Part shown: positions 26,308 to 36,027 of the stretch, one piece after another
Layout: each line of letters starts with the position of its first letter
Position numbering within the stretch: the stretch's first letter is position 1
Assembly (NCBI RefSeq): GCF_003259745.1
Contig: NZ_QLMC01000011.1
Span: 1-64,000, forward strand
Direction: 5' to 3'
DNA: 64,000 nucleotides
From: Larkinella arboricola
GTDB taxonomy: Bacteria; Bacteroidota; Bacteroidia; Cytophagales; Spirosomataceae
The notes under the pieces: generated by a model
Seen by the model: only the letters and a program-made list of their open reading frames with translations
Told to the model about the DNA's origin: nothing
Databases searched by the model: none
Position numbers and translations under genes: made by a program

Positions 26308-27369
26308 GTGGGTCAGGGAATCTGGGAGGATGATCTGGAGCAGGGTAAACTGATCTGGGATGACCGGCTGTGGGAATTGCACGGTATTGAACCCCAGGGA
26401 CCTGACTGGAGCCTGCGGGAGTATATAAACCTGGTTCACCCCGACGATCGGGCGAGTTTTCTGGCCGGTACGCACCATGTCTCGCCCGAGGACCGGCTGG
26501 CGAATGTGAGCCGCATTATCCGGCCTGATGGAAGGCTGATCTACGTCGAACACCAGGCGCTGGTGGTGCGGAACCCGCAAGGGGAGCCAGTTCGGGTTAT
26601 TGGTGTGGCCTGGGATGTAACCGAGCGCAAGCAGGCCGAGCAAGCGCTGCAACAAGCGTTGCAGCGGGAGCAGGAGTTGAACGGACTCAAATCGCAGTTT
26701 GTCTCGACGGCTTCGCACGAATTCCGGACGCCCCTGACAACAATCGTTACCAGCGTCTATCTGATGAAACTGTATCTGGATAAACCATCAGAAATTGCCC
26801 GACCCCATATGGATAAGCACCTGAATCTGATTGAACAGCAGGTTCAGAACGTCAACGAGCTGCTTTCGGACTTGCTCAGCATCGGTGCCCTTGAAGCAGG
26901 AAAGGTTTCTTTCCATCCGCACCGGGTCGATGTGCCAACCCTGTGTCAGCAGGTTATTGGCAGCCATTTTAGCCACCGGCCCGATGGTCGAAAGGTTCAG
27001 ACTTCGTTTGAAGGCCAACCGTATTGTGCTTACCTGGACGAAAAACTGATCACTCAGGTACTGGTCAATTTGCTGGCTAATGCCTTTAAATTCGCTCAGG
27101 AAGAACCCCGTCTGGTAATTCGATTTGAACCCGAGAGGTTGGTCATGGAAATTATTGATACCGGCATTGGCATACCGGCCAGTGACCTTCCGAAGTTATT
27201 TGAACCGTTTTTCCGGGCTTGCAATACGACCACCATTCAGGGCACCGGTCTGGGGCTGGTCATCGCCCGTCAGTATGTAGAGTTGCACGGTGGGACGCTG
27301 ACGGTGCAGAGCCAGGAAGCCAAAGGGTCTACTTTTACCATCAGATTACCCCGTAATCAATCCGACTAA
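26308..27369 (+). CDS. Histidine kinase catalytic half (PAS-HisKA-HATPase), same frame as the preceding gene
   Basis: The frame continues directly after TAG at 26302-26304. If translated separately it could start at GTG 26308. It contains a PAS_3 domain (about 1-108, IWDDRLWELHGIEP to VTERKQAEQ), HisKA (about 120-185) with the H-box STASHEFRTPLTTIV, the N-box LVNLLANAFKFAQ (about 265), DTGIGIPASDLPKLFEPFF and the G-box GTGLGLVIARQ. All catalytic motifs are intact. Separate expression would give a kinase without its main sensors. It is 58 bp upstream of a receiver-containing gene in the same direction, suggesting one signalling operon. Confidence 0.88.
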   Translation: MGQGIWEDDLEQGKLIWDDRLWELHGIEPQGPDWSLREYINLVHPDDRASFLAGTHHVSPEDRLANVSRIIRPDGRLIYVEHQALVVRNPQGEPVRVIGVAWDVTERKQAEQALQQALQREQELNGLKSQFVSTASHEFRTPLTTIVTSVYLMKLYLDKPSEIARPHMDKHLNLIEQQVQNVNELLSDLLSIGALEAGKVSFHPHRVDVPTLCQQVIGSHFSHRPDGRKVQTSFEGQPYCAYLDEKLITQVLVNLLANAFKFAQEEPRLVIRFEPERLVMEIIDTGIGIPASDLPKLFEPFFRACNTTTIQGTGLGLVIARQYVELHGGTLTVQSQEAKGSTFTIRLPRNQSD

Positions 27370-27427
27370 GTAAACGATGAAGTTAAGCCTATTCTTCTGA
27401 TTTTACGTTTAAAAACCGTTTGATCGC

Positions 27428-28549
27428 ATGGCTCTTAAAATCTTGTATATTGAAGATGAGACCAAGATTCGGGACAATGTTTCGGATATTCTGGGGTTGT
27501 ACGGCTATGAGGTGGCAACGGCCGGCAATGGTCGGGATGGCATTATCCAAGCGATACTAGACCCGCCGGATTTGATTATTTGCGATATTCGAATGCCCGA
27601 GATGGATGGTTACCAGGTACTGGAGGTCATTCGTTCAAACCGTTCGCTGGCTACGATTCCGTTTATTTTTCTGACGGCCCGTACCGAAGAACTGGATGTA
27701 CGCCGGGGAATGGTTTCAGGAGCGGATGACTACCTGAAAAAGCCTTTTACAATGGACAGCCTGTTGCAGGCTATTGAGGGCCGATTGGAGCGCGAAGCCC
27801 AGCGAAAAACCGACCTGAAAAATCGGCTGGAAGCAATCAGCCAGATGATCGCCAGCGTAACCAGTAATGAATACAACACGGCTCTCAATGGGATTCTGGG
27901 GCTCGTTTCGCTGTTGATCAACCATTATCACGAGTACGATCAGGAAGACAACCTGTTCATGCTGACGATGATTAAAGTCAATGGTTTACGCTTAAAGCGG
28001 TCGTTGGATAACCGGAGGTTAATGGATGAGTTGCGGAATCTGGAACCTGCGCATTCTGCCTACTCTTTTTATACGTTGGGAACGACTCAACTGGATACCC
28101 GGGTGATTGAGCAGTCGATCCGCAGTGTCAATGAACGGTACGATCAGGAAATTACGGTCCGGCTGGCGGTGGAAACAACCCGGCTTGCACTTCCGGAATG
28201 GAGCCTGAACATTATTTTAGCCGAACTGATTGACAATGCTCACAAGTTCTCGGAGGGTTTCCATCCCATCGAAATCATCGGTCACCCGCAGGGAACGAAT
28301 TACCAACTGACGGTTTTGAATCAGGGGCTGCCGTTTACGCCGGAAGACAGGACCCATATTTTGTCTTTTCTCCAGGTTGACCGCCAGCAGTATGACCAGC
28401 AAGGAGATGGTCTGGGTCTGGCCATCGTCAACAAGCTGCTGGAATTAAATCAAGGCACGCTGGCAATTGAAACCCGGCCTGACGCAACCACTGCGGTTAC
28501 GGTGACTTTTCAGGGAATTACTGAACAGGCGGCCTTCGGGTCGAGATAG
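27428..28549 (+). CDS. Response-regulator/HATPase hybrid protein, 373 aa, kinase His replaced
   Basis: The N-terminal receiver (about 1-120) carries the phospho-accepting Asp53 (ICDIRMPEMDG), an acidic pair at 10-11 and Lys105 (DYLKKPF). It is followed by a dimerisation-like region (about 125-200) and an HATPase domain with ELIDNAHKFS (N-box) and GDGLGLAIVNKLLELN (G-box). At the expected H-box the sequence is VTSNEYNTALNGILGL, where family members usually have SHEFNTPLNGILG; the His is Asn147. The protein may therefore be an output or allosteric partner rather than an autokinase. It lies between the split kinase and another response regulator. Confidence 0.88.
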   Translation: MALKILYIEDETKIRDNVSDILGLYGYEVATAGNGRDGIIQAILDPPDLIICDIRMPEMDGYQVLEVIRSNRSLATIPFIFLTARTEELDVRRGMVSGADDYLKKPFTMDSLLQAIEGRLEREAQRKTDLKNRLEAISQMIASVTSNEYNTALNGILGLVSLLINHYHEYDQEDNLFMLTMIKVNGLRLKRSLDNRRLMDELRNLEPAHSAYSFYTLGTTQLDTRVIEQSIRSVNERYDQEITVRLAVETTRLALPEWSLNIILAELIDNAHKFSEGFHPIEIIGHPQGTNYQLTVLNQGLPFTPEDRTHILSFLQVDRQQYDQQGDGLGLAIVNKLLELNQGTLAIETRPDATTAVTVTFQGITEQAAFGSR

Positions 28550-28843
28550 TCGGTTACCTGGCTAATCGCTGACGTATGCAAATGGCAAATAAAACCGTTC
28601 GGCAAGAAACGGCTTTCACTCGAAGTGACGGATTGCGTATTGAAGCTGTTTCGCAAACCGTATTGCTGCTGTATAGCGCTAAAAAGCCTGAACGGCGCGG
28701 GTAACGGGCTTGCTCAAGCGGTTCTTGAAGAGCGTTCTGGCCGAGGTACACGGCAACTGTAAAACGCTAACTTATTAAGCGGCAGCTACAAGAGTGTCAA
28801 AGAAAGGTTATCTTTATCAGACATCTCCAAACTCTGTCACTAT

Positions 28844-29275
28844 ATGCATACCGGTTCAAAAAAGCTTGTCTTTATCGTGGACGATGATGACGACGACTGC
28901 ACCATACTGCTGATTGCGTTTTCGAAAGTACGCCCGGATTGTCAATTGGAATGCTACACCCGTGGTCGGGAAGTAGTAAACCGGTTGATGCAAAAGAATG
29001 CGCCGATTCCGAACCTGATTCTGCTGGATTTATTGATGCCTCAAATGGATGGCCTGCTCCTGCTGCAACAAATTCGCAGCAATCCCGCGCTTAATCAGGT
29101 TCCTGTTGTAATTTTTACCCAGGCTAACTCGAATGGGAGGATGGTCGAGTGTTATCAGGCTGGCTCCAGCTCCTATATTCGCAAACCGGGCTCATTTGAG
29201 GAGTTGGCCCGGCTGATTGAGGTTACGAGCAGCTACTGGTTAGATACGGTCCGGATTGCTGGCATAGGTCAGTAA
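28844..29275 (+). CDS. Single-domain response regulator (CheY/Rcp-like), 143 aa
   Basis: A stand-alone receiver domain with the acidic cluster VDDDDDD (about 12-18), phospho-acceptor Asp62 in LILLDLLMPQMDG, the Thr of VVIFTQANS and the conserved Lys in YIRKPGS. It has no output domain, as in Rcp1-type regulators that relay phosphate between kinases. It ends the signalling block begun at 24376, about 290 bp after the hybrid receiver/ATPase gene. The preceding gap contains no gene. A strong terminator lies 280 bp downstream. Confidence 0.92.
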   Translation: MHTGSKKLVFIVDDDDDDCTILLIAFSKVRPDCQLECYTRGREVVNRLMQKNAPIPNLILLDLLMPQMDGLLLLQQIRSNPALNQVPVVIFTQANSNGRMVECYQAGSSSYIRKPGSFEELARLIEVTSSYWLDTVRIAGIGQ

Positions 29276-29551
29276 ACAGACCCATGAACCGTGAGTGTTT
29301 AACGCACCCACCCCCATTTCTTCCACTACGGAAAGCAGATACCGCTCAGGACTTGTCAAGCTGGACGGCCCTTAATCGGATATTCACCAGCTTCATCCGA
29401 TTACACGGCTTTCCGTTACTTCTGCTAACCCGTCCTGACCGAGCGATTAACCTTGTAAACCAGCCCTGGTTTTTCCGTGAAATACCTTTGCCGGATTTGC
29501 CGGTTGCCTTTGGCCTAAATACCCGTCAGATGTGTGGTTTCAACGGACAAA

Positions 29552-29597
29552 AAAAGGTGTCAGGAGTAAAGCGTTAACCTTACTCCTGACACCTTTT
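29552..29597. terminator. Bidirectional intrinsic terminator between convergent genes
   Basis: Perfect 18-bp stem (29552-29569 with 29580-29597; AAAAGGTGTCAGGAGTAA and its complement) with a 10-base loop. A-tracts and T-tracts on both sides allow termination of the plus-strand signalling genes and the minus-strand SGNH esterase gene. Confidence 0.92.
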
Positions 29598-29631
29598 AAT
29601 GAATAGCCCCGGCTGAGGAGGCTCAACAAAC

Positions 29632-32600
29632 TTAGCGATTGATCAGAAGGCGCTTGAAAAAGATTTGTTGATCGGTCTGTAACTGAATCAAATAATTATC
29701 AGCTCCAAACGCACTTAAATCGATGGTTTCATGCTCGGTTTTGCTCGTGCCGATTACCGATTTCTTCCAGACTGATCGACCCATTATGTCGATTACATGA
29801 ATTTCACCCTGCTGACCCGTATTGATGCGGTATTGGATCTGCGTCTGGCCTTTACTGGGGTTAGGGCTTACATTTACAAAGTTAAGAGCGGCACTTTCAA
29901 CCCCTTTCCGTGCTCCGCTAGGACAGACTAATCCTTTCGGGGACCACTTTAAGGTATAATTACTGCCCGGCACACGTCCACTGATTGAGTGAGGCTGACC
30001 ATCCTTCAAAGAAGCGGGTACTTCGAAGCTATATCCATGCACTCCGTTGCCTTTGCCAGCGTTTTTCAGATCATCCCGGTAAATATTGGCTTCCGTGCTG
30101 CCAATGACCGTATTACCTTCCACAAATTCGACCCGAATCGGCGTGGTAGGCCGGTTACGATCCCAAACCCAGCCCCCGATGCTGCTGCATTCCACTACAT
30201 CCAGAAAACCTTCGTAATTACCAGGTCCACTGCCGCCATTGGCGGGTGGTGGTGTGCCGGTATCAGTACCCACCGTCAGCAGTAGAGTGACCGCAACCGG
30301 CGCATGGGTAGGGTCTTTGGCAGCATACGTGAGCGTAAAAGTACTGCTGTTGCGGGGCGTACCGGACAGCGTGCGGTTGTTGGCATTGAAGCTTAAGCCC
30401 TCGGGTAAGCCCGTGAGCGTGTACGTCAGCGGATCGTTTTCGGCATCGGTGAAGGCGGCTAAAACCGTGGTTGGAAGCTCCACATTGATGGTGGCCGATA
30501 AAGGCGAAAGCGCCGGTGCGACGGGGGCGGCATTGCCTGCTGGCGGTGGTGTACCGCTGCCCGCGCACTGGATGGTTTTGGGAGCCCACTTTAAGACAAA
30601 CTCAGACCCCTGCACACGGGCCCAGATCGTATGGCGCTGGTTGTCCTTCAGGTGTTCGGGCGTTGCGAAGCTGTATCCGTGTGCCCCGTTACCCTTGCCC
30701 GCGTTTTTCAGATCGTCCCGGTAAATATCAGCGACAACGGTACCAAAGGAAACGGCCGTCGCCACAGTGGCCCCATCGAGGAATTCAACGGTTATGGGCG
30801 TGTTGGGTTTGTCACGATCCCAGACCCAGCCGGAAAGTGAATTGCAGTTAACGCCATCCAGATAACCATCGAAATTGCCGCTAACAATTGGACCAGGGCC
30901 TCCGTCTGCCGGTGCTACGATCAGGCTGAAACTGACGCTGACCGGTGCATGGGTCGGGTCTTTGGCGGCATACGTGAGCGTAAAGCTCCCGCTGTTGCGG
31001 GGTGTACCGGACAGCGTGCGGTTGCTGGCATTGAAGCTTAAGCCTTCGGGTAAGCCCGTGAGTGTGTACGTCAGCGGATCATTTTCCGCATCGGTGAAGG
31101 CGGCTAAAACCGTGGTTGGGAGCTCCACATTGATCGTGGCTGATAAGGGCGACAGCGCCGGGGCGACGGGGGCGGCATTGCCTGTTGGCGGGGGTGTACC
31201 GCTGCCCGCACACTGGATGGTTTTGGGAGCCCACTTTAAGACAAACTCAGACCCCTGCACACGGGCCCAGATCGTGTGCCGCTGGTTATCCTTCAGGCTT
31301 TCGAGAATCGGAAAATCAAACCAGTGTTCACCATTGCCCTTGCCGGCGTCTTTCAAATGCTGGCGGAAACTGCTGGCTAAAATAGAACCGATTGGCACTC
31401 CAGCGGCAATGCTTGGGCCTTCAAAAAAATCGATGGTTACGTGCGCATTGACCTCATTGCGATTAAAAGCCCATCCCGAAAGCGTACTACAATTGGCTTC
31501 CTGCGTCAGATAACCGTCAAAATTAGCCGCCGGAGCCGTTGTGCCACCATTCACAGTCAGGGTGACATTTACGCTGCTTCTGACTTTTTCATCATCGGCG
31601 GTATACGTCAGTGTAAACGTGCCCTGTTGGGAAGGGGTGCCCGAGATAATCCGCGTGCCGCTGTCGAAGTTTAATCCGGCAGGTAGACCCGTCAGCGAAT
31701 AGGTCAGCCGATCGTTGTTCGGGTCCGTGAAATGAGGTAAAGCCGGTGAGGTGTAAAAGGAATTGACCGTAGCGGACAGGGCCGAAACCGTGGGTGCTAC
31801 GGGGGGCTGATTTCCGGGATCAGTAGGCGGGTTTTCGTCAACCGGCTGGGCAGAAGAAAGTGCTGTCAGGACATACGGACGCGCATTGGCAAAGAACGCA
31901 TCGTTTAGGGCATCCGACCAATAACGGGCCGCTTTCTCCGTGCCCGACCAGCTCAGGTGAATGCCGTCGCTAAAGTCGCTTGCCGATAACAAATCATAAT
32001 CGGGACCCGGAAAACTGTTTTCCAGACGGCTCATCCGTTCCTGAACCCGCCGGATTACGGGCGCATTATTAAACGGGGTCTTGCGGTTGACCACAACGGC
32101 TAGCGACGGGAAATTCAGATCTGAACGGGCCTGATTAACCCAGGTCTGGTAGTATTGCAGTACCTGGTCTTCATTGGTATTGGCCCAGTCGTTTTGTCCG
32201 TGATCAGAGAGAATACCGCGAATACCGGTTTGGCGAATGTAAAGCTCAATCGCATTCCGTACATTACGGTAGGGCATACCGATCGAGGAATTGACGAATG
32301 GATGGTCAAACTGCTGTCCAAGCGCCGATTTTGCCCATTGTTCCAGATTCGTGCCGCCAAAACCGGCATTAAAAATCAGAATGGGTACATTGAGCCGTTG
32401 CGCCAGGTATTGGCCCGTTTTGGCCCAAAAGTACGTACCATGCGCAAATGGGGCTGGTGCTACGCCGGAGCTATAATGACTAAAATTACGGGGCAAATAA
32501 TCCTGATTTGCGGTTCTCTCATAGTCGGCGTAGGTCTGGGTACCCGGCAAAACCGGTGCGGTGTTGACCCGATCATCATCACTGCCGCCCAGGTTGAGGT

Positions 32601-33018
32601 CCTGCCCCTGCGCAACCGAGTGGCCCGAAATCAGAAAGACTTCACCAACCCCCACGCGCTCGATCATGGCCGCTCCAGACTGCCCGTTTTCGGCCACGGC
32701 GCGTACTTCCACATTATACCATCCGCCTGTGGTCGGCAAGCTACCCTGGAATTGTCCGTTTTGTGAACTGGTTGCAATGGTAAACCAGCCCGTTGTCTGG
32801 CCCTGTCCATCCCGGGCCACTGCCCGGGCGTCAATACGCCTTGTGTTGTCTGGCCAATTTCCGCGTATGGGAATATAGGCTGTGTTATTTTGATTCCGTT
32901 GATAAACGATCCGGTGGCTGGGGGACGTGAGGATTAGCTGCGGCCAGGCTTTTAAATGAAGAAAGAATAAGGCTAAAATGAGAGCAATCCGTTTAGTCTG
33001 GTAAAAAGTTAATCTCAT
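29632..33018 (-). CDS. Secreted SGNH/sialate-O-acetylesterase-like protein with repeated modules and T9SS tail, 1128 aa
   Basis: Predicted extracellular carbohydrate esterase. Signal peptide 1-27 (LHLKAWPQ) is followed by a beta domain (about 28-122) and an SGNH hydrolase domain (about 123-385), with the nucleophile motif FLISGHSVAQGQ (Ser134; the usual form is GQS), FNAGFGGTNLEQW, DHGQND and FSDGIHLSWSG (Asp/His pair). Then come three putative Ig (He_PIG-type) modules alternating with about 110-aa modules that begin FDGYL or YEGFL and end LKWAPK or LKWSPK. The C-terminus (VNVSPNPSKGQTQI to FFKRLLINR) is a type IX sorting domain. Two of the repeat units are almost identical at DNA level. Confidence 0.88.
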   Translation of the reverse strand: MRLTFYQTKRIALILALFFLHLKAWPQLILTSPSHRIVYQRNQNNTAYIPIRGNWPDNTRRIDARAVARDGQGQTTGWFTIATSSQNGQFQGSLPTTGGWYNVEVRAVAENGQSGAAMIERVGVGEVFLISGHSVAQGQDLNLGGSDDDRVNTAPVLPGTQTYADYERTANQDYLPRNFSHYSSGVAPAPFAHGTYFWAKTGQYLAQRLNVPILIFNAGFGGTNLEQWAKSALGQQFDHPFVNSSIGMPYRNVRNAIELYIRQTGIRGILSDHGQNDWANTNEDQVLQYYQTWVNQARSDLNFPSLAVVVNRKTPFNNAPVIRRVQERMSRLENSFPGPDYDLLSASDFSDGIHLSWSGTEKAARYWSDALNDAFFANARPYVLTALSSAQPVDENPPTDPGNQPPVAPTVSALSATVNSFYTSPALPHFTDPNNDRLTYSLTGLPAGLNFDSGTRIISGTPSQQGTFTLTYTADDEKVRSSVNVTLTVNGGTTAPAANFDGYLTQEANCSTLSGWAFNRNEVNAHVTIDFFEGPSIAAGVPIGSILASSFRQHLKDAGKGNGEHWFDFPILESLKDNQRHTIWARVQGSEFVLKWAPKTIQCAGSGTPPPTGNAAPVAPALSPLSATINVELPTTVLAAFTDAENDPLTYTLTGLPEGLSFNASNRTLSGTPRNSGSFTLTYAAKDPTHAPVSVSFSLIVAPADGGPGPIVSGNFDGYLDGVNCNSLSGWVWDRDKPNTPITVEFLDGATVATAVSFGTVVADIYRDDLKNAGKGNGAHGYSFATPEHLKDNQRHTIWARVQGSEFVLKWAPKTIQCAGSGTPPPAGNAAPVAPALSPLSATINVELPTTVLAAFTDAENDPLTYTLTGLPEGLSFNANNRTLSGTPRNSSTFTLTYAAKDPTHAPVAVTLLLTVGTDTGTPPPANGGSGPGNYEGFLDVVECSSIGGWVWDRNRPTTPIRVEFVEGNTVIGSTEANIYRDDLKNAGKGNGVHGYSFEVPASLKDGQPHSISGRVPGSNYTLKWSPKGLVCPSGARKGVESAALNFVNVSPNPSKGQTQIQYRINTGQQGEIHVIDIMGRSVWKKSVIGTSKTEHETIDLSAFGADNYLIQLQTDQQIFFKRLLINR
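30296..31297 (-). repeat. Pair of near-identical blocks, 645-bp period, inside the SGNH esterase gene
   Basis: Block 30296-30652 recurs at 30941-31297 with few changes, an exact offset of 645 bp (215 codons). Each block covers one Ig-like module and the start of the next carbohydrate-binding-like module. The third unit of the protein is clearly diverged, so the pair is a recent duplication. Confidence 0.9.
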
Positions 33019-33350
33019 ACGCTCTTTTTTATTTAGTACGCTAAAAGATGTGCTGAAAATAGAATGATAATTTTAGCGTTTTCACGCTTTAGGTGTACCA
33101 ATTCCGGTACTGAAAGACGAATTCAATCGACGGTTACTGACGTCCCGGTAAAAAACTGGTTCTCACGTGCGTTGTCTAACTCGGTATTGATCGTGTGCCC
33201 ATAGCCGTTAATCGCTTTATTTTAGCGCTACAGTCCCTTTGTCGGTTAATTCAACTAGTTCAGGTTGTGCAGGAGCGGTGCCTGCTTAGCTGATTAAAAG
33301 AGTACTGGACAATCCTTTTAAGTTTGTTCGGAATCACTAATTTCAGGCCA

Positions 33351-34316
33351 ATGAACCGCAGGAATTTTCTAGCCATAGCCGCCGGTGCTTCTGCTGCAAC
33401 CGGGCTGACCTCCCTGAACCAGGGGGATAAAACGGCCATTCCCATTATTGACACCCACATTCACTTGTTCGACACAAATCGCCCCGAGGGGGTGCCGTGG
33501 CCGACCAAACAAGATACCGTTCTTTACCAACCTGCCTTGCCAGAACGGTATCGCCAGATCGCGGCACCGCTGGGCGTGGTGGGGGCCATTGTTGTGGAAG
33601 CCAGTCCCTGGCTGGAAGACAACCAGTGGGTACTCGATGTGGCTGCCCGGGACAAAATTATTGTTGGAACAGTGGGTAATCTCGAACCCGGCCAGCGCGA
33701 TTTTCGCCCACAACTCGAACGCTTCCAGCGCAACCCGCTGTTTCGTGGAATCCGGAACGGAAATCTCTGGGAACGTGATCTTGGTCAGCAACTGTCGAAT
33801 CCGCAATTTGTATCGGACCTTCGTTTTCTGGCCCAGGCCGGGCTAACGCTGGACGCGGCAAACCCCAATCCCGCCCTGCTTGCTTCTCTGGTGCGGGTCA
33901 CCGATCAGGTGCCGGATTTGCGGGTGATTATTGATCATCTACCCCAAATGAACCCTTCGCAAGCGGCTGCGCAACGAAGGGCCACGGAAGCCCACCTGAA
34001 GGCGTTAGGCCAGCGGCCCCAGGTGTATGTGAAAATTTCGGAAGTCCTGCGCCGAGTGGACAACGGAACGATTCCCCGGGACCTTAGTTTCTACCGGGCG
34101 CGGCTGGATGAGCTTTTTGGTATCTTCGGAGAAGATCGGTTGCTGTACGGAAGCGATTGGCCCAATAGTGACCGGTGGCTGCCTTTTCACGCCGGATTGG
34201 GCCTGGTTAAAGAATACTTCAACGCAAAAAGTCGAAGGGTAGCCGAAAAGTACTTTTGGAAAAACTCCGTTGCTGCTTACAAGTGGCAAAAGCGCGACCC
34301 TTTACAGCCTGAGTAG
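33351..34316 (+). CDS. Exported amidohydrolase-family (PF04909-type) hydrolase, about 321 aa
   Basis: TIM-barrel metal hydrolase of the lactonase/decarboxylase amidohydrolase branch. I use the ATG at 33351: MNRRNFLAIAAGASAATG is a Tat-type signal (RRNFL), whereas the upstream in-frame start only adds nine residues. Metal-ligand motifs are DTHIHLFD (about 33-40), a mid-protein IDHLPQMN (about 195) and the C-terminal LLYGSDWPNSD (about 265-275). Relatives include L-fucono-1,5-lactonase and similar sugar lactonases, so hydrolysis of a sugar lactone is plausible. The beta-helix protein gene starts 55 bp downstream, suggesting a two-gene operon. Confidence 0.85.
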   Translation: MNRRNFLAIAAGASAATGLTSLNQGDKTAIPIIDTHIHLFDTNRPEGVPWPTKQDTVLYQPALPERYRQIAAPLGVVGAIVVEASPWLEDNQWVLDVAARDKIIVGTVGNLEPGQRDFRPQLERFQRNPLFRGIRNGNLWERDLGQQLSNPQFVSDLRFLAQAGLTLDAANPNPALLASLVRVTDQVPDLRVIIDHLPQMNPSQAAAQRRATEAHLKALGQRPQVYVKISEVLRRVDNGTIPRDLSFYRARLDELFGIFGEDRLLYGSDWPNSDRWLPFHAGLGLVKEYFNAKSRRVAEKYFWKNSVAAYKWQKRDPLQPE

Positions 34317-34371
34317 AGACGGGGCTCCACTGACTTTTCGGAAGGTAAGGACTCCTAACCCAACTCAGAGT

Positions 34372-36027
34372 ATGATGAAGTATACGCTCCTGACATTCCT
34401 CCTGGTAATTTTTGCATTGGTGACCAACGGGCAGCCTAAAAGCCCACTTGACCCGGTAGTGATCACATCCGAAAAGGGAAAGACGCGGGTATACACGAAC
34501 GAAAACGGGGCGTTGCAGGTGAATGTATCCCCGAAGGATGTGGCGAGGTACAAAGCCGCCGGATTGGTTCGTTACCGCGATTTCGGGGCCAAAGGCGACG
34601 GCAAAACGGACGATATCGACGCCATCGCGGCCACCCATGCCTTTGCCAACCGGCACGGCCTGCTGGTGAAAGCCGATGAGGGTGCCACCTACTATATTGG
34701 AGGAAAGGAGCGCACGGCTTTTATCCAGACTGACACGGATTTCGGCACGGCCGCTTTCCTGATTGACGACACGGAGGTGCAAAATCGCAATGCTTCTGTT
34801 TTTACGGTTAGTTCAGACCTCAAACCGTTCAGGCTCGAAACGATACCGTCTCTGAAGAAGAACCAGCAGAAAATCGATGCGGCTTTGCCGGGGCCATGCC
34901 TGATCACGGTGACGAATACCAACGTAAAGCACTACATCCGGTTTGGACTTAACCAAAACAATGGATCTGCGCAGACCGATATCTTTGTCGTGGATAAAAA
35001 TGGCAACGTAGATAAAAACGCCCCGATCATCTGGGATTTCGACCAGATCACGGAGATAAACGCTCTGCCCATCGACGAGAAACCGCTGAAAATCACCGGC
35101 GGGCGTTTTACCACCATGGCCAATAAAGCCGAATCAAAGTATACGTATTATAACCGGAATATCGCCATCCGGCGGTCCAATGTGCTGGTTGACGGGCTGG
35201 AACACCGCATCACGGGCGAAGAAGACCACGGTGCGCCCTATGGCGGTTTTATCAACGTCGGTGACTGCTCCTATATAACGGTGAAAAACACCATCCTGAC
35301 CGGACACCGGACCTATAGCACCATTGGCGCAGCCGGTAAGCCGGTTTCTATGGGTACATACGATCTTTCTGTCAACCGCGCGCTGAACGTGTCGTTCGTG
35401 AATTGCAGCCAGACCAATGACATCAACGACAATACGTACTGGGGCATTCTGGGTTCTAACTTCTGCAAAAATCTGCTTTATGATCATTGTACCCTCTCGC
35501 GGTTTGATGCCCACCAGGGGGTTGCCAATGCCACCATCCGTAATTCGACCCTGGGGCACATGGGAATCAATGCCATTGGCAGCGGGGTCTTACTGATAGA
35601 AAATTCGACCATTCGCGGCAGGAGCCTTGTCAACCTGCGCTCCGACTACGGCAGTACCTGGCAGGGAGAGCTCGTCATTCGCAACTGTGTTTTCGTACCC
35701 GCAGGTGGTAAACCCGTCAGTGCCGATCTGATCGGCGGCTCCAATTCCGGTCAGCACGACTTCGGTTACACCTGCTATATGCCGGAACGAATCACGATTG
35801 AAAATCTCCGTATCGACGACTCCCGACATCCGGAAAATTACCGGGGTCCGGCCATTTTCGCCAATTTCAATCCGGGAATGACAGACGCTTCTTACCGGGA
35901 AAAATTTCCCTATGTCATTACGAAAGAGGTGATTCTCAAAAACATAACAACTGCCAGTGGCAAGGCGCTGAGAATCAGCGACAACCCGTTTATGTTCCGG
36001 GATGTAAAGGTTACTACCGCTCAGTGA
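34372..36027 (+). CDS. Secreted pectate-lyase-like beta-helix protein, about 551 aa
   Basis: A right-handed beta-helix protein, probably a polysaccharide lyase or hydrolase. The chosen start MMKYTLLTFLLVIFALVTNG (34372) gives a signal peptide cleaved after TNGQ; the open frame further upstream overlaps the end of the amidohydrolase gene. The Pectate_lyase_3 signature VRYRDFGAKGDGKTDDIDAI lies near residues 65-84, and the later sequence has beta-helix rungs such as NCSYITVKNTILTGH-like repeats and IRNSTLGHMGINAIGSGVLLIENSTI. No catalytic residues can be assigned by eye. It likely works with the preceding lactonase-like enzyme. Confidence 0.82.
   Translation: MMKYTLLTFLLVIFALVTNGQPKSPLDPVVITSEKGKTRVYTNENGALQVNVSPKDVARYKAAGLVRYRDFGAKGDGKTDDIDAIAATHAFANRHGLLVKADEGATYYIGGKERTAFIQTDTDFGTAAFLIDDTEVQNRNASVFTVSSDLKPFRLETIPSLKKNQQKIDAALPGPCLITVTNTNVKHYIRFGLNQNNGSAQTDIFVVDKNGNVDKNAPIIWDFDQITEINALPIDEKPLKITGGRFTTMANKAESKYTYYNRNIAIRRSNVLVDGLEHRITGEEDHGAPYGGFINVGDCSYITVKNTILTGHRTYSTIGAAGKPVSMGTYDLSVNRALNVSFVNCSQTNDINDNTYWGILGSNFCKNLLYDHCTLSRFDAHQGVANATIRNSTLGHMGINAIGSGVLLIENSTIRGRSLVNLRSDYGSTWQGELVIRNCVFVPAGGKPVSADLIGGSNSGQHDFGYTCYMPERITIENLRIDDSRHPENYRGPAIFANFNPGMTDASYREKFPYVITKEVILKNITTASGKALRISDNPFMFRDVKVTTAQ

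Noticed and set aside
29284-29577. 97-aa plus-strand frame after the response regulator
   Set aside because: It is proline/leucine-rich without a domain, and its end runs into the terminator stem, so it is not a plausible gene.
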